From positions 58,975,120 through 59,039,119 of the forward strand of contig CM043956.1 in NCBI GenBank assembly GCA_014529385.2: a DNA stretch of 64,000 nucleotides. The letters run 5' to 3'. The notes below the pieces were generated by a model that saw only the letters and a list, made by a program, of their open reading frames with translations, did no database searches and had not been told where the DNA came from. The position numbers and the translations under genes are program-made. The DNA comes from Adiantum capillus-veneris. Its lineage: Eukaryota > Streptophyta > Polypodiopsida > Polypodiales > Pteridaceae. Below are positions 43,125 to 53,060 of the stretch, piece by piece. Within the stretch, counting starts at the first letter, position 1. Every line of letters begins with the position of its first letter.

Positions 43125-43201
<77 letters not shown>
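43104..43201. repeat. (CT)n microsatellite in the TNP2 leader
   Basis: About 100 bp of CT units directly upstream (minus-strand sense) of the TNP2 start codon, 65 bases away. Confidence 0.97.
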
Positions 43202-43203
<2 letters not shown>

Positions 43204-43480
43204 CTCACATTCTCTAGTCATGTCCAATCCCCGCACACCTCGGTCTAGAGGTGCACGGAGATCAGAACCACCGGGTTATAATCTCGTCTTTATTGGTCAA
43301 TACCTATATTTGTGGGTACAAGAAATCTACACACCCACGTCTACATGATACTGCATGTAGTGGACAAAACCCCTTTGCCTCTTCTCTAGCTGTAGCACTT
43401 CACAGCATCTTAACATCTTTTCACAGTAGATCTTTTCACTGTTCTTCTAACTCTAAACCCTAAACCGTAAGTAATTCTTG

Positions 43481-43735
43481 CGTGGACTCGATCTAACGTA
43501 AATAAGCGTAAATCTAAATAAACGTAAATCTAACTAAAAATAAACCTAAATCTAATTTAACGTAAGTCTACATCTAACCTAATCTTTAACGTCTTTTGGG
43601 ATAGTTTCCTACGACGTTAAAACTCTCTTCTTCTTGTGTGTGTGTGTGTGTGGGTAAACCTAAATAAACCTAAGTCTAATCTAATATAACATAAATCTAA
43701 ATCTAACGTAAATTATGTTATATTAAAAACAAAGA
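43481..43735. repeat. CACTA internal repeat, copy 1 (flanks the captured HMA fragment)
   Basis: Runs of cgtaaatctaa/cctaaatctaa, then tctttaacgtctttt, agtttcctacgacgtta and a GT tract. The same series recurs at 44147-44330, and a short third copy (agtttcctacgacgttaaa) at 44483. Confidence 0.85.
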
Positions 43736-43789
43736 ACTAAACTAACAGGGATTATAAGAACCTTAAAACTGATTTAACACATAATTTTT

Positions 43790-44152
43790 CACATAACTCG
43801 GCAAGAGTTGGCATTCTCATCACTAAAGATGTGAGAGTTAACTTCCGGCGGTGACGCTGCCTCATCTCCATCCACATCTGACGACAGCAATTGGCCCTTT
43901 AGACCGTTCTTGCTCTTGTTACTAACTTTGAAGTTGCTGTTGAATGACTAGAGGTTGTCTAGATGGTCATTGTGTCGGGGATGTAGTGACTCTTACCGCC
44001 CTGAAGATCCACCTTCTTCCCTATCTTTTGAAGAAATTTTACCAGTACTTTTGGATCAACAGAGCCCACCATGAGTGAAGGCAGCAATACCCTATATTCC
44101 ATTGAGGGCTTTCTTCACCCGCTTCATGCAGGCATCGCAGTCTATGGAGACC
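43790..44152 (-). pseudogene. captured fragment of a heavy-metal-associated (HMA) domain gene
   Basis: On the minus strand from 44152: VSIDCDACMKRVKKALNGI, with the CxxC metal site and helix 1 of an HMA domain. After a stop and a frame change comes MVGSVDPKVLVKFLQKIGKK, the last strand and helix. A broken tail follows (NSNFKVSNKSKNGLKGQLLS, DVDGDEAASPPEVNSH). The order fits plant HIPP-type (heavy-metal-associated isoprenylated) proteins, which bind metals at the cysteines; the C-terminal CaaX end is not seen. It is flanked by CACTA internal repeats and is unrelated to the transposase genes, so it is best read as captured host sequence. Stops make it non-functional. Confidence 0.7.
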
Positions 44153-44330
44153 TAAATCTAATCTAATATAACGTAAATCTAAATCTAGCGTAAATAAACG
44201 TAAATCTAGTTAAAAATAAACCTAAATCTAATTTAATGTAAGTCTACATATAACCTAATCTTTAACGTCTTTTAAGATAGTTTCCTACGACGTTATAACT
44301 CTCTTCTTCTTGTGTGTGTGCGCGTGTGTG
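44147..44330. repeat. CACTA internal repeat, copy 2
   Basis: Same order of motifs as 43481-43735; together the two copies bracket the HMA fragment. Confidence 0.85.
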
Positions 44331-44527
44331 GATGTGTGTGCCAATAAAAAGAGATAAATGGTATAACCTTTCTATCACCCATGCCAAGTATGATAGATTG
44401 ATTATGCCATTTCCCTCTTGAATAATAGGTCTTGAGTTCAACTCCTCGTCGGCTAGATCTTTAGGTCTTTTAATTTTAATTAGTTTCCTACGACGTTAAA
44501 TTAGTTTCTCTCTCTTTCTCTCTCAAT

Positions 44528-44760
44528 GTGTGTGCATTTTTTTGGATCGTATGCATGTTTTCTCTCTCTTTTCCTCTCTCAATGTGTGCGTTTTTTGTTT
44601 ATGCATGTTCTCTCTCTCTTTTCCTCTCTCAATGCGTGCGTTTTTTGTTTATGCATGCTCTCTCTCTCTTTTCCTCTCTCAATGTGTGTGTGCATCCTTT
44701 GTTTATGTATGTGTGTGTGCGTTTTTGTTTTTGTTTGTACTCTCTCTCTCTCTCTCTCTC
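44528..44760. repeat. minisatellite, ~55 bp unit, then (CT)n
   Basis: Three to four head-to-tail copies of tctctctcttttcctctctcaatg(t/c)g.gcgttttttgtttatgcatg-type sequence. Apparent ORFs across it are repeat artefacts. Confidence 0.85.
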
Positions 44761-44770
44761 AAAAACACTA

Positions 44771-44805
<35 letters not shown>

Positions 44806-44867
44806 AAGAGGGGAAGGGAACATGAGAATGAGGAGAGGGAAGGAGCATACCTGGCTCTCCTTCCTCT

Positions 44868-44898
<31 letters not shown>

Positions 44899-44904
44899 GA
44901 GAAG

Positions 44905-44941
<37 letters not shown>

Positions 44942-44969
44942 GAGAGCGTTACCTGCTCCTTGCTTGAGG

Positions 44970-45130
44970 GCGCCGAAAAACTCAGATCTGAGATCTGAGT
45001 TTTTGGGCGCGCTCGGTTATTTTTTTAGCCCAACCGGCGTCGCTATGAGCGTCGCAAATTTCTTTGTAAATTTGCGACGCTCATAGCGACGTCGGGAATT
45101 TTTTTTTGAGCGTCGCTGTGTGAGCGTCGC
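44970..45130. repeat. right subterminal repeats of the CACTA element
   Basis: Inverted and direct gcgtcgc/gcgacgc motifs, including the hairpin gagcgtcgcaaattt / aaatttgcgacgctc at about 45046-45082. Confidence 0.88.
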
Positions 45131-45157
45131 TAATATGAATAGCCTCTTGTAGTGTTT

Positions 45158-46139
45158 CAATTTGAAAAAACTTACAGATTTCAAAAGAAAAGGGTACATT
45201 ATATTCTTAACAAAATTCATAGATAAGGGGTTTTACAAAAATGTCTTGAACGCACGTGATATGGTAGTTTTACACATAGTGAACCCCCCGATCAAATACT
45301 CCACGCACTAACCTTGCGGAGAGCAAGCATGGAAGCTGGCTAGAAGGGGAGGGTTTCCATAAACGCATTTCATTATATGATGCATGTACAACCGACCTTG
45401 AAAATTCCATCTTACAGAGCACAAAGGACATTTCATACAGCCATGGAAAACACATTGGGAAGGGTCCATCAATACAAAAGCTTGCGGAACACCCTGAAAA
45501 CGTCCCAGCCAAGTGATAAGAGTAGTGAATGTGGCTACTGAGGGCACTCCAATGTATAAACAACCAACTCCATTGACATGAAATAAGGAGACATCAAGGC
45601 AAAAACGCAAGCCAAATGAGGTTATCAACGTGGAAGATGATGCATCTCATAGGCCTGAGTACAACTCGGTCACCAAAGATCGCAACTGTGGAAGACCATG
45701 TAAGATCAACTTTGCAGAAGAGGGGATATCACAAATCCCAAAATGAAGTATAGGTTCTGGTGGGCAGTATGTAGTTGAGCACAAGGTCAATGAGGCAATG
45801 TGGGCCATACACTAAACTCCACAAGGTAGTAGGGTCACATGTAGCGGCATGCCAAGAGGAGGACGAAGGTGTGGATGCAGTATTGTAGGTTCTAGCCTTG
45901 GTATACCGGCCCGATCTTTTGAAGGATATCGAAAACATCCAAATGGTGTGGTGCGTCAATGGTTTTGGTTTTGTTCGGATCTCTTGCATTGCCATATAGT
46001 AGACCAGCCGCAGCCTCAACATCCACCACACACTTGGCCCATGCATGTGGGCACCAACCTATTGGAGGATGAGGTGAAAATATTGCATGAAGGGGGGTAT
46101 CAAGTGGAGCTCAGCAAAGAAGGAATTTCAATCTAACGC
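45158..46139 (+). pseudogene. decayed coding-like sequence of the MULE between DDE and SWIM parts
   Basis: Plus-strand pieces such as PNEVINVEDDASHRPEYNSV and KDRNCGRPCKINFAEEGI (45624-45735) and YVVEHKVNEAMWAI (~45765-45810) look protein-coding but match no family I know. A minus-strand ORF at 45308-45628 (with CPLC and a later HH pair) is an alternative reading. The first ~100 bases resemble 52350-52455. I cannot assign a function. Confidence 0.35.
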
Positions 46140-46140
46140 C

Positions 46141-46587
46141 GGTTGCTCCTGCACAAAATATGACCAACTCTCCTTTCAAGTGAAAAGATACATCCACTCC
46201 TGAAGGCAGTGCAAGAGCCACAGTGCGAGATGGTGTGCGTGTACCGTATCGAACTTCCATTTTCGAGGATGCTGCTCGCAAGATCAGTTTATAACTAGCC
46301 TTGAGAGCGAAGGTTGTGGAAGAGATATGTGCAGCAGATGGTGTTAATGAGGTCTTCAAAGTATAGAACAAAAGTGAAGATGGTCATGTCGGGATGTACA
46401 AAGTTTGTATTTGCAACCAGCCATTGTGCACATGTCCAGACTTCGTGGAACAGGTGTCAAGCAAAAACCATATCTTGCATGTAAACATTTGTATTTTATT
46501 TATCTATGTGTGCTAGGGTTAAGCCAAAATGAGAACATGTTTATCCATCAACCAATTCTGGCAGAGAGTGATAGTTCAGGGCACTGA
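46141..46587 (+). pseudogene. SWIM zinc-finger fragment
   Basis: The frame reads YRTSIFEDAARKISL and VVEEICAADGVNEVFKV, then GMYKVCICNQPLCTCPDFVE. After a one-base shift near 46450 it continues KPYLACKHLYFIYLCVLGLS. Together this gives the SWIM pattern CxC..CxH (CTC near 46427-46435, CKH at 46480-46488) with the strand before it and the helix after it. SWIM fingers are common at the C terminus of MULE/FAR1-type transposases, so this may be the end of the transposase gene at 35053, cut off by the CACTA element. It could instead be a separate gene. Stops and the frameshift make it dead. Confidence 0.65.
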
Positions 46588-46880
46588 GCCAAAGCCGGAC
46601 CTATCCAGGCATGGATGCATAGAATTTGTCAATTCTCACTTTTTGTTAGTATGCTTTACAAAATGGACAACTGTACTAATTTCTAATATTATCTTATGAT
46701 GGCCACATTTTGGTACATTGATTTGCAATTTTTTTCAAATTTGGGAAATGGTTGTTTATTTGTCAAATCGTGAATAAAGTAATTTAATATTTGCACAATG
46801 TCTATAAATTACCATTGCTTGAATCTATTTTTGTGAAAGCTTCCAGTAGCTTCCGTTGCACACCTCTATTACTTTTCAAG

Positions 46881-47236
46881 ATGACCGACTATCTTGAGAA
46901 TAAAATCAAGTCTGCATCGGATGCCATGGAAGCCATTCCCAACGGAGAGGCATTGTATGGAGCCGACTGGTTTAGGGAGGCTCTAAAGGGCAGCAATCAA
47001 TGTGTCGCCTCTATCATTGCCGCAAGGAACTCAATATGCGGAGCTTACTCAGCTTGGTCGAGAAGGGACAATTCGCTTTCTCTTGCTGGAAGAAGATTGG
47101 GCTCATCACAAAGGAGGATGAGGAGGAAATGACGCAGCAGCTAGGGAACGTGGTGAATCTTCTTTTTCCACTCAAAGGCAACACATTACTCCTAAAACCG
47201 CACCTTCCAGAAGATGAACGCTTCTTGCCTATGTAA
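46881..47236 (+). pseudogene. small ORF of unknown function near the right MULE end
   Basis: An ATG at 46881 opens MTDYLENKIKSASDAMEAIP and NGEALYGADWFREALKGSN. Near 46995 the coding frame shifts by one to HCRKELNMRSLLSLVEKGQF, CWKKIGLITKEDEEEMTQQL and HLPEDERFLPM, stop at 47236. Together about 118 residues, helical and charged, with poly-A-signal-like aataaa after the stop (47247). No family recognised. It lies alone between the SWIM fragment and the MULE end, and could be a third MULE gene or a last exon. Confidence 0.45.
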
Positions 47237-47331
47237 TGCAAGTGCAATAAAATGTAACTTTCTATTATTAATGGATGTTATTGTTTTCAGTACCCTAAAC
47301 CCTAAATCTTTGTCTATGTCTCAACCTCCCT

Positions 47332-47336
<5 letters not shown>

Positions 47337-47416
<80 letters not shown>
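47337..47416. repeat. (CT)n microsatellite inside the right MULE end
   Basis: About 38 CT units, mirroring 23719-23779 at the left end. Confidence 0.97.
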
Positions 47417-47419
<3 letters not shown>

Positions 47420-47464
47420 ATATAGATATGAAAAAGGCGAAAGATCGAGTCGACAATGAGGAAG

Positions 47465-47540
47465 AGAGAATCTTTTTAGGAATCTGCTCACGTAATTCCT
47501 AAAAAGCGCTCACCAAAAATTGCTCGCCTGGAAATATCCC
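47465..47540 (-). repeat. right terminal inverted repeat of the MULE
   Basis: Read on the minus strand it begins GGGATATTTCCAGGCGAG and aligns with 23632-23710, including ggcgagcaatttttgg, gagc, cttttt and gagcagattcc. Confidence 0.8.
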
Positions 47541-50390
47541 CCAAGGTAGAATTTGTGATCCATATTGATCTCTATGATAGGTGCAAACTTAAAAGTCACA
47601 CTACCATCTTTCCTATTCTTGATTGTTTCCCATAATACTTTTGGCCATGGCTCTTCCACTTTTGGAATTGGCATCATCACTCGTGACTTAGAGTCGTCTG
47701 TGGTGTTAACAACTAACCCTGTGTCCAATGGTGTTTTTGGCTTTGGTCTCGTTTGGTCAATCATTTCGTTTCCTTTGTGCTCAATTTCCTCTTCCCCTTT
47801 GTGTATTAAAGATTCATGTTTAGGGATAGTTAGTTTTTCTGGCTCCATTAGAGCTTGAGCAGTCTCTATGATCCTTTTGCACATTTCCAATCTTTGTTTC
47901 TCAACCTCACAATGCGGATATGTCATCCATCTTTGTTCCAAGGTCTAGTTGGGTTTGAGTTCTAGCCTTATACACTTGCAATAGATCCTCTAAAGGTTCT
48001 AAAGCTTTGTTCACTAAGACTGAACCTCTCGATGATACTTTGGATGACACCGCTCCTTTTGCTCATTCCTTGTTTTCTTTTTCATGTTTAAGCTTATCCC
48101 TGGCTTGTTGCAACTCTATTTCTAAGGCCTTTTTCTCTTTCAAACTCTTTGATTTCATTTTGTGTCTTTTGGACTTCCATGGTTTTCTTTGAGTCCTTGC
48201 CAACAAACTTCCAAATTCTATTGGAACTGACAGTTTTTGTTCGTCCTCGACTTGTGTGTGTTTTTTTCACCTTCTTAAGCTTGGGCTCTCATCATCTCAT
48301 TTACAGGATTTGTTGGCTCAAATTTTGATCCACTCAAACATGGTAAAATCCCAATGATGTTCATCGTTGCTTTTCCCTTATTGTCAAGATTCTTGGGATA
48401 GTTTGGAAGAAGGTAATCAATTCCACATCCATCACAGAAACCAAAAATCTTTTTACGCTCATCCTTGTGTGGAAAAACTATTGCCCAATGATTACCTACA
48501 CATTCATAGCATGGACCCTCCAATTGGGATGCTTGCGGTGCCCCCATTGGTTGTTCTAACCTAGGAGGATAACCTCTAGGTTTATAATTTTGATTTTCTA
48601 TGAACATGAGTGTGTTTTTATCCATCACATAATGATTCTTTATTGGTTGAGCAATGTATGATGGCTCTACAACTTCATCTGTGCCAGGTAACCTTCATCG
48701 GCATATGCATTACTCTTAGGTTCCCTCTTGTATGTTCACTTGGTTCTTTGTAATATGAAGTTGGTGGAAACATTCTCTGACTTGTGAGTGTTTCTACTGG
48801 CTGTGTGTATCTAATAGTTCCTTGGTTCTCCTGGGGTTAAAGAGGTTGCTATCCCAACACTGGTTGAGGTTTGTCTCCCCCTTGGGCTACATTATTTGGG
48901 TCTATTTGGTACCTCAGTGGTGGTGGCAAAGGTTGCATCCTTGATTGTCCATATGGTCTTTCCTTTACATAATTCCTTTTGTAGAAACATTCATTCATTT
49001 CGTGATTGGTATACTTTTGTACAATTGCACACCACTTCAAGACACGTGGTACATTTGATGCTGTTGGTGGTTGTTGTATTTTTGGCTTTTGTTGATAGCT
49101 TTGTTCATCCTTTTGATCACTTCTTTGATCATTTGATCAACATTTGGCACGGTAGGAGATAGAAAATTCCACTTTGTAGTGGATTCACTTGTGGTAGAAG
49201 AGGCATTGCTGACCGTATTGTTGGCATCATCTATTACCTCTCTGTAGACCTTACAATTAATCAACTAGATACAATGATTCTCTAATGGCTTGCTCAAATG
49301 TGGTGCAAAATTTCAAGTAAAGTTCCTTTTTGAGAGTCTCGTTTCTCAAGACCTTTATGAAGAGAACTGATAGCCTCTTGTCTTGCGGTAGCTCTCTCAC
49401 CAAACATCTCTCTATGTATTGTTTGAAGCAAAGCAAAGGTTCCTTCATTTTTGCGTTCTCCTTTTACTTAAAAGCATGGATTTGGGATATAGTGTCATGC
49501 TTGATTCCCCTTTTAGAGAATCCCTTAGAAAATTCTTGCAGAAGTTGCTCTATGTTTGGAAAATCTCTACTATGCAATGGTTGGAACCACGTCAGGACTG
49601 TTTCTTCCAATGTCAGCCAAGATCCCTCGTAAGGAATATGGAAATCTACAATTTGTTCCACTCTCAAAACTTGTTTGAAGAGTGAAAGAGGTGCATATGA
49701 ATCCCTTGACTGATTGTACTTTTTGGCAACACACTTTGCTACTTGTGATGGTTGCGTGCATCATGTTTTGGCAACCATTCTCACAACTTTGGATTCTCTT
49801 GCTAGGACATCTTTGGCCTCATAACCCCACTAGGAACTCTAGTTGGAGTTCCTTCTATGGCTCTCTCCTCAAGATGCACATCTCTCGCTTTTGTCCTGGT
49901 TTCCAAAACTCTCATTGTATAGATCATGCTTGGAGCTTCACTGCCTTGGTATGTGGTCATTGGAACCCTTCAACCCAAGGATCCCATCGGTCTCAACAGT
50001 TAAAACTGAGGTCAACTAAATGAGTCAGCAATCCTTGTTCTATCAGGATTCAATCTTTCTGTTTCTAGTCTTGTCTCTGGTACAATGGGTCTAAATGTGC
50101 TAGGAGACATAATACTGATGGAGTATATCTCTCAAGCTCCTTGTAAAGTCTAATGTGGAGTATCTTTGCCTATACTTATCAAGCATCATTACATGGGTCT
50201 CTACCCTCCATGTATGTAAGGACATACAATCGTTTCTGCTCTAAAAACTCTCCTAAGTAGGGATCATCGCATTTATAATAGAGCATTTTCTCATCATTAG
50301 CATACTTGTACAGACCCACATGGGTGTTGTCCGTGTTGACTCGTGTTGTTTTGTTTACTAACCATAGCTTCACATTTGGAATGTCCAACT
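47541..50390 (-). pseudogene. minus-strand gypsy-like gag, upstream half
   Basis: Read from the right: NVKLWLVNKTTRVNTDN and YLGEFLEQKRLYVLTYMEG at 50388-50179 (possible Gag N terminus). GSWLTLEETVLTWFQPLHSR and LLQEFSKGFSKRGIKHDTIS at 49667-49464, and CFKQYIERCLVRELPQDKRL at 49448-49257, form the Retrotrans_gag region. A CYECVGNHW..CDGCGIDYLLPNYP Cys-rich linker sits at 48520-48380. WPKVLWETIKNRKDGSVTFK at 47620-47560 leads to FYLG, where the MULE cuts in. Several stops and frame changes lie between these pieces. The rest (protease) is at 22885-23631. LTRs were not found. Confidence 0.7.
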
Positions 50391-50909
50391 TAGGCGGACT
50401 AGATACATTATTTCCTCATCGTTGAAGTATCGATCACCATTGTAGTCCATAGGTAGTGAGTCCTTGGACTCACTAGGTTTCACTAGTCCACATGCAGTAA
50501 GTCCCTGAACTCAAATTGGTATTTCAAGTGCAATAGTTCATTGTTGATGTGGGTTAGATGGTCGAGCTCCCATGTTCATTCCCTCTTTGAACTCACACTT
50601 TTGAATCCCTCAAACATGTAGGTGTAGGATCTTTTTGGAGCACTCTTGCAGAACCGTGACATGTTACCTCTTTAGTTGCTTCAAAATCTTGGCTCGAATT
50701 CACTTCAAGCCACAATGCTCTAGCGGATGCAATCTGTAAAAAAACTCTTGATGGAAATGATTTTACAGCTGCTTGGTTAGTGAAAAATCTTTGAATTCGA
50801 CAAAATAATCGCGCTTTTGAAATAAAGCCTATTTTAGCTTGCAAAAGCCTCTTCAAATTCATTTTTGAAAAGACCACAATTACATAGACTCTTTTACAAG
50901 GTTTCCCCC
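50391..50909. other. no gene assigned
   Basis: A minus-strand ORF of ~107 codons (50593-50916) has no recognised motif. No repeat copy elsewhere in the window. It forms the left flank of the TTAA-site element. Confidence 0.4.
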
Positions 50910-50913
50910 TTAA

Positions 50914-52248
50914 CACTAGAATGGTAACAGGACACTTTTATGTCCTTGGACACTTTTGTGTTCTGTTAAGTGACCATTTTTCTTGAATTATTTGAAGAGT
51001 ATGAAAATAAATTTCTAGGTGCTATATATCCACAAAATTGTCTTATGAGCTGAAAAAAACTTAGCATTTTTTTTGGAGTATCGATCTCACCATTAACCTT
51101 ACTCTTGTACAACATTTTTGAACCTAAACTATGTGAAAAAACGGGTCCTATTTTTGGTTTTTTTTCAATTTTGGCAACTATACTACTCTAAACTTCATGT
51201 TTGTGAGGTTTAGATGGCTAGAGGTTAGGACTTCATAGTTCTCAACATGTTTTGATGCTTGTAGGGAGAGCTAAGTGTTAAAATTGAAAGTTATGACCAA
51301 TTTACAAGAATTGCATAATCCAGTTTTTTGGCCAAAATTAGCACTTTTATGATTTTTTTGGTGGCTTTCTTGATATCCAAATTCAATTTTTATTGTGTAA
51401 GTGTAATGTATAACATAAAGATAGTCTTCCTTGAGTTTTGGGGGACCTAATATGCTATATAGCATAGTATATGATGATGGTTGAGTTTTTTGATTGCTGA
51501 AGAATACGATACATTTTAGAGTAGCAAGTATAACTTTCTCAATATTGCTAGTCTCTTAGGCCAATTGTGTGTATTTTGTAGGTAGTAACCATATCTAATC
51601 ATAGACTACAAACATGGCTAGATATTGAGTAGTTTCTATGGGTTTCTAGAGGTCATAATGCTAAACCTAGTTTTTTCATGTTTGCTGTATTTAGCACTTT
51701 ATCATTCCCAAGGTTCCAATTGTAAGAGATCCATTATCCTTTTGACATGCTCCATGGCTCCTTTTGAATTCAAAGGCCCAAAGGGAACTAAGAAAACATG
51801 TATAAAGTATCTGTATTGAGCGTGACTATAGAAACTTTGATGATAGGTCCGCAGAATGGAAAAAATGCAACTTTTTTGTACCTATTTTTTTTGCCCAAAA
51901 AAACATTAGTGAGGTAAAAGCAACCATATGTTTTGGTCACCAACCCATTGAAGTTAACGGGGCATTTTATCTCAGGTCCTACAAAAATCCCCACTCTTAT
52001 TTATATGCAATCAACCGTAAGAAATTGCTGTTTTGGGCAAAATGCACTGGTCCATGAACTTTGGAGGCTTGTAGTGACCAAGGGATGAGAAAAATTACAA
52101 GTTTCTCATTTTTTCCATATGTAGTAGTTATTGAACTATAAGCTCATGAAAGGATTTTTCAAAATGAGTGGATCTACTATGGTTTTCGAATTTTTTCCCA
52201 AAACCCTAAAAGGACACTTTTATGTCTTGTTAGGTTACCATTCTAGTG
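50914..52248. mobile_element. 1.34 kb inverted-repeat element at a TTAA site, copy 1
   Basis: Ends are CACTAGAATGGTAAC... and ...GTTACCATTCTAGTG; both flanks are TTAA (50910-50913, 52249-52252). After 15 perfect terminal bases, both ends carry GGACACTTTTATGTCC-like sequence, in the same orientation on the + strand. It is nearly collinear with 58953-60289. No ORF above ~70 codons, so it is non-autonomous. The target duplication may be TTAA or a TA inside it. Confidence 0.9.
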
Positions 52249-52252
52249 TTAA

Positions 52253-53060
52253 AGAAAGGATAGATACCATCATAATTGTGGCTTAAACAAGGTGTGGATG
52301 ACCAAGAGCATGCCCGTTAGCTGCATTGGCCATTTACATAGATTGAATAAAAAAAGGATGTATTTTATTTTTAAAAAATTCATAGATAAGGAGTTCTAAA
52401 AATAGTCCATGAATGCACATGTTATACACAACTTATACATAGTGACCCCCCCACATCAAGAGTTGGATCCCATCATCATGATCCTTGGTATCAACACCCT
52501 TTGGATCTATGTTGTCACCTACATGTGGCCCCTCTTCATCCAAGTGAATGGTCTTAGGGACTCTCTCTTTCAGATCTGCTTCACCTGACGCACACGGTCT
52601 ACCCTCCACATTAGTCTCTCCCTAGCTGTGCATGGTTGTGCTCAAACCCTCTAGACCTAGCTCATCTTGCAGGCCTTTCATAGAAGAATTATTCAAGTCC
52701 AACATGACATCTTCAACTTCCTTGGTAGCATCATCCTAAGAAAACATATTAGCTGCTGACCAATTCCTCTCCAAATTTTATACTTTTGACACCCTGGATA
52801 GTATTCTCTCCAACTACACAATAAAAAAACATTGACATTTTTTGATCAGGTGATTCAATCAGCCCAAATGATAAATCTCATGCAGAAACATTTCCCACGT
52901 ACTCTTCAAAGTAGAGTGCCCACTGATCCAGACCTTTGCCTCCACATGGATTGCAATTTTGCAACTAGGTTTAGCACAAGAGGTACTGCTCTGCAATAGA
53001 CTACTAAAGCATTGAGAGTTGTTTTTGGCTATCCACATTTGCCATAGTGAGCTACATCAC
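52253..53060 (-). pseudogene. decayed coding-like sequence (duplicated in part at 57930-58190)
   Basis: On the minus strand 53060-52860 gives KVWISGHSTLKSTWEMFLHE and IYHLG with stops. 52750-52450 gives DDATKEVEDVMLDLNNSSMK and VPKTIHLDEEGPHVGDNIDP. Acidic, protein-like, family unknown. The part 52790-53060 is repeated with few changes at 57930-58190. The stretch 52350-52455 resembles 45185-45290 inside the MULE. Confidence 0.4.

Larger units (their letters stand above)
37138..45154 (-). mobile_element. CACTA (En/Spm) transposon, 8.0 kb, with gene capture
   Basis: Ends are perfect 12 bp inverted repeats (CACTACAAGAGG at 37138-37149 and its complement at 45143-45154). The 3 bp TSD is TTT (37135-37137, 45155-45157). 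Both subterminal regions are packed with agcgacg/gcgtcgct motifs, the expected transposase-binding repeats. Genes are on the minus strand: a TNP2-like transposase (43039-39308) and a second gene (39035-37726), the usual two-gene layout of autonomous CACTA elements. It sits inside the Mutator-like element, downstream of its DDE exon. Confidence 0.96.
23632..47540. mobile_element. giant Mutator-like element (MULE) carrying a ParB-methyltransferase gene
   Basis: Left end 23632 (GGGCACAATTTTTGGGCGAG) and right end 47540 (reverse complement GGGATATTTCCAGGCGAG) start imperfect inverted repeats of ~75 bp. These share GGCGAGCAATTTTTGG and GAGCAGATTCC. The element is flanked by CCAAGGTAGAA at 23621-23631 and 47541-47551; Mutator-like elements usually make 8-11 bp duplications. 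The insertion splits a minus-strand gypsy frame that is continuous without it. (CT)n tracts lie just inside both ends. Nested inside are a copia element (24251-29415) and a CACTA element (37138-45154). Without these and their TSDs the element is about 10.7 kb. Cargo: a minus-strand ParB/methyltransferase gene and a + strand DDE transposase gene with a downstream SWIM finger. Confidence 0.85.

Noticed and set aside
44526-44967. Plus-strand ORFs of 85-145 codons rich in Ser, Leu, Cys and Val
   Set aside because: Minisatellite, (CT)n and (GT)n sequence inside the CACTA element.
45308-45628. Minus-strand ORF with CPLC...HH as a zinc-finger gene
   Set aside because: The spacing fits no standard finger, and coding-like pieces also occur on the + strand; left as unassigned.
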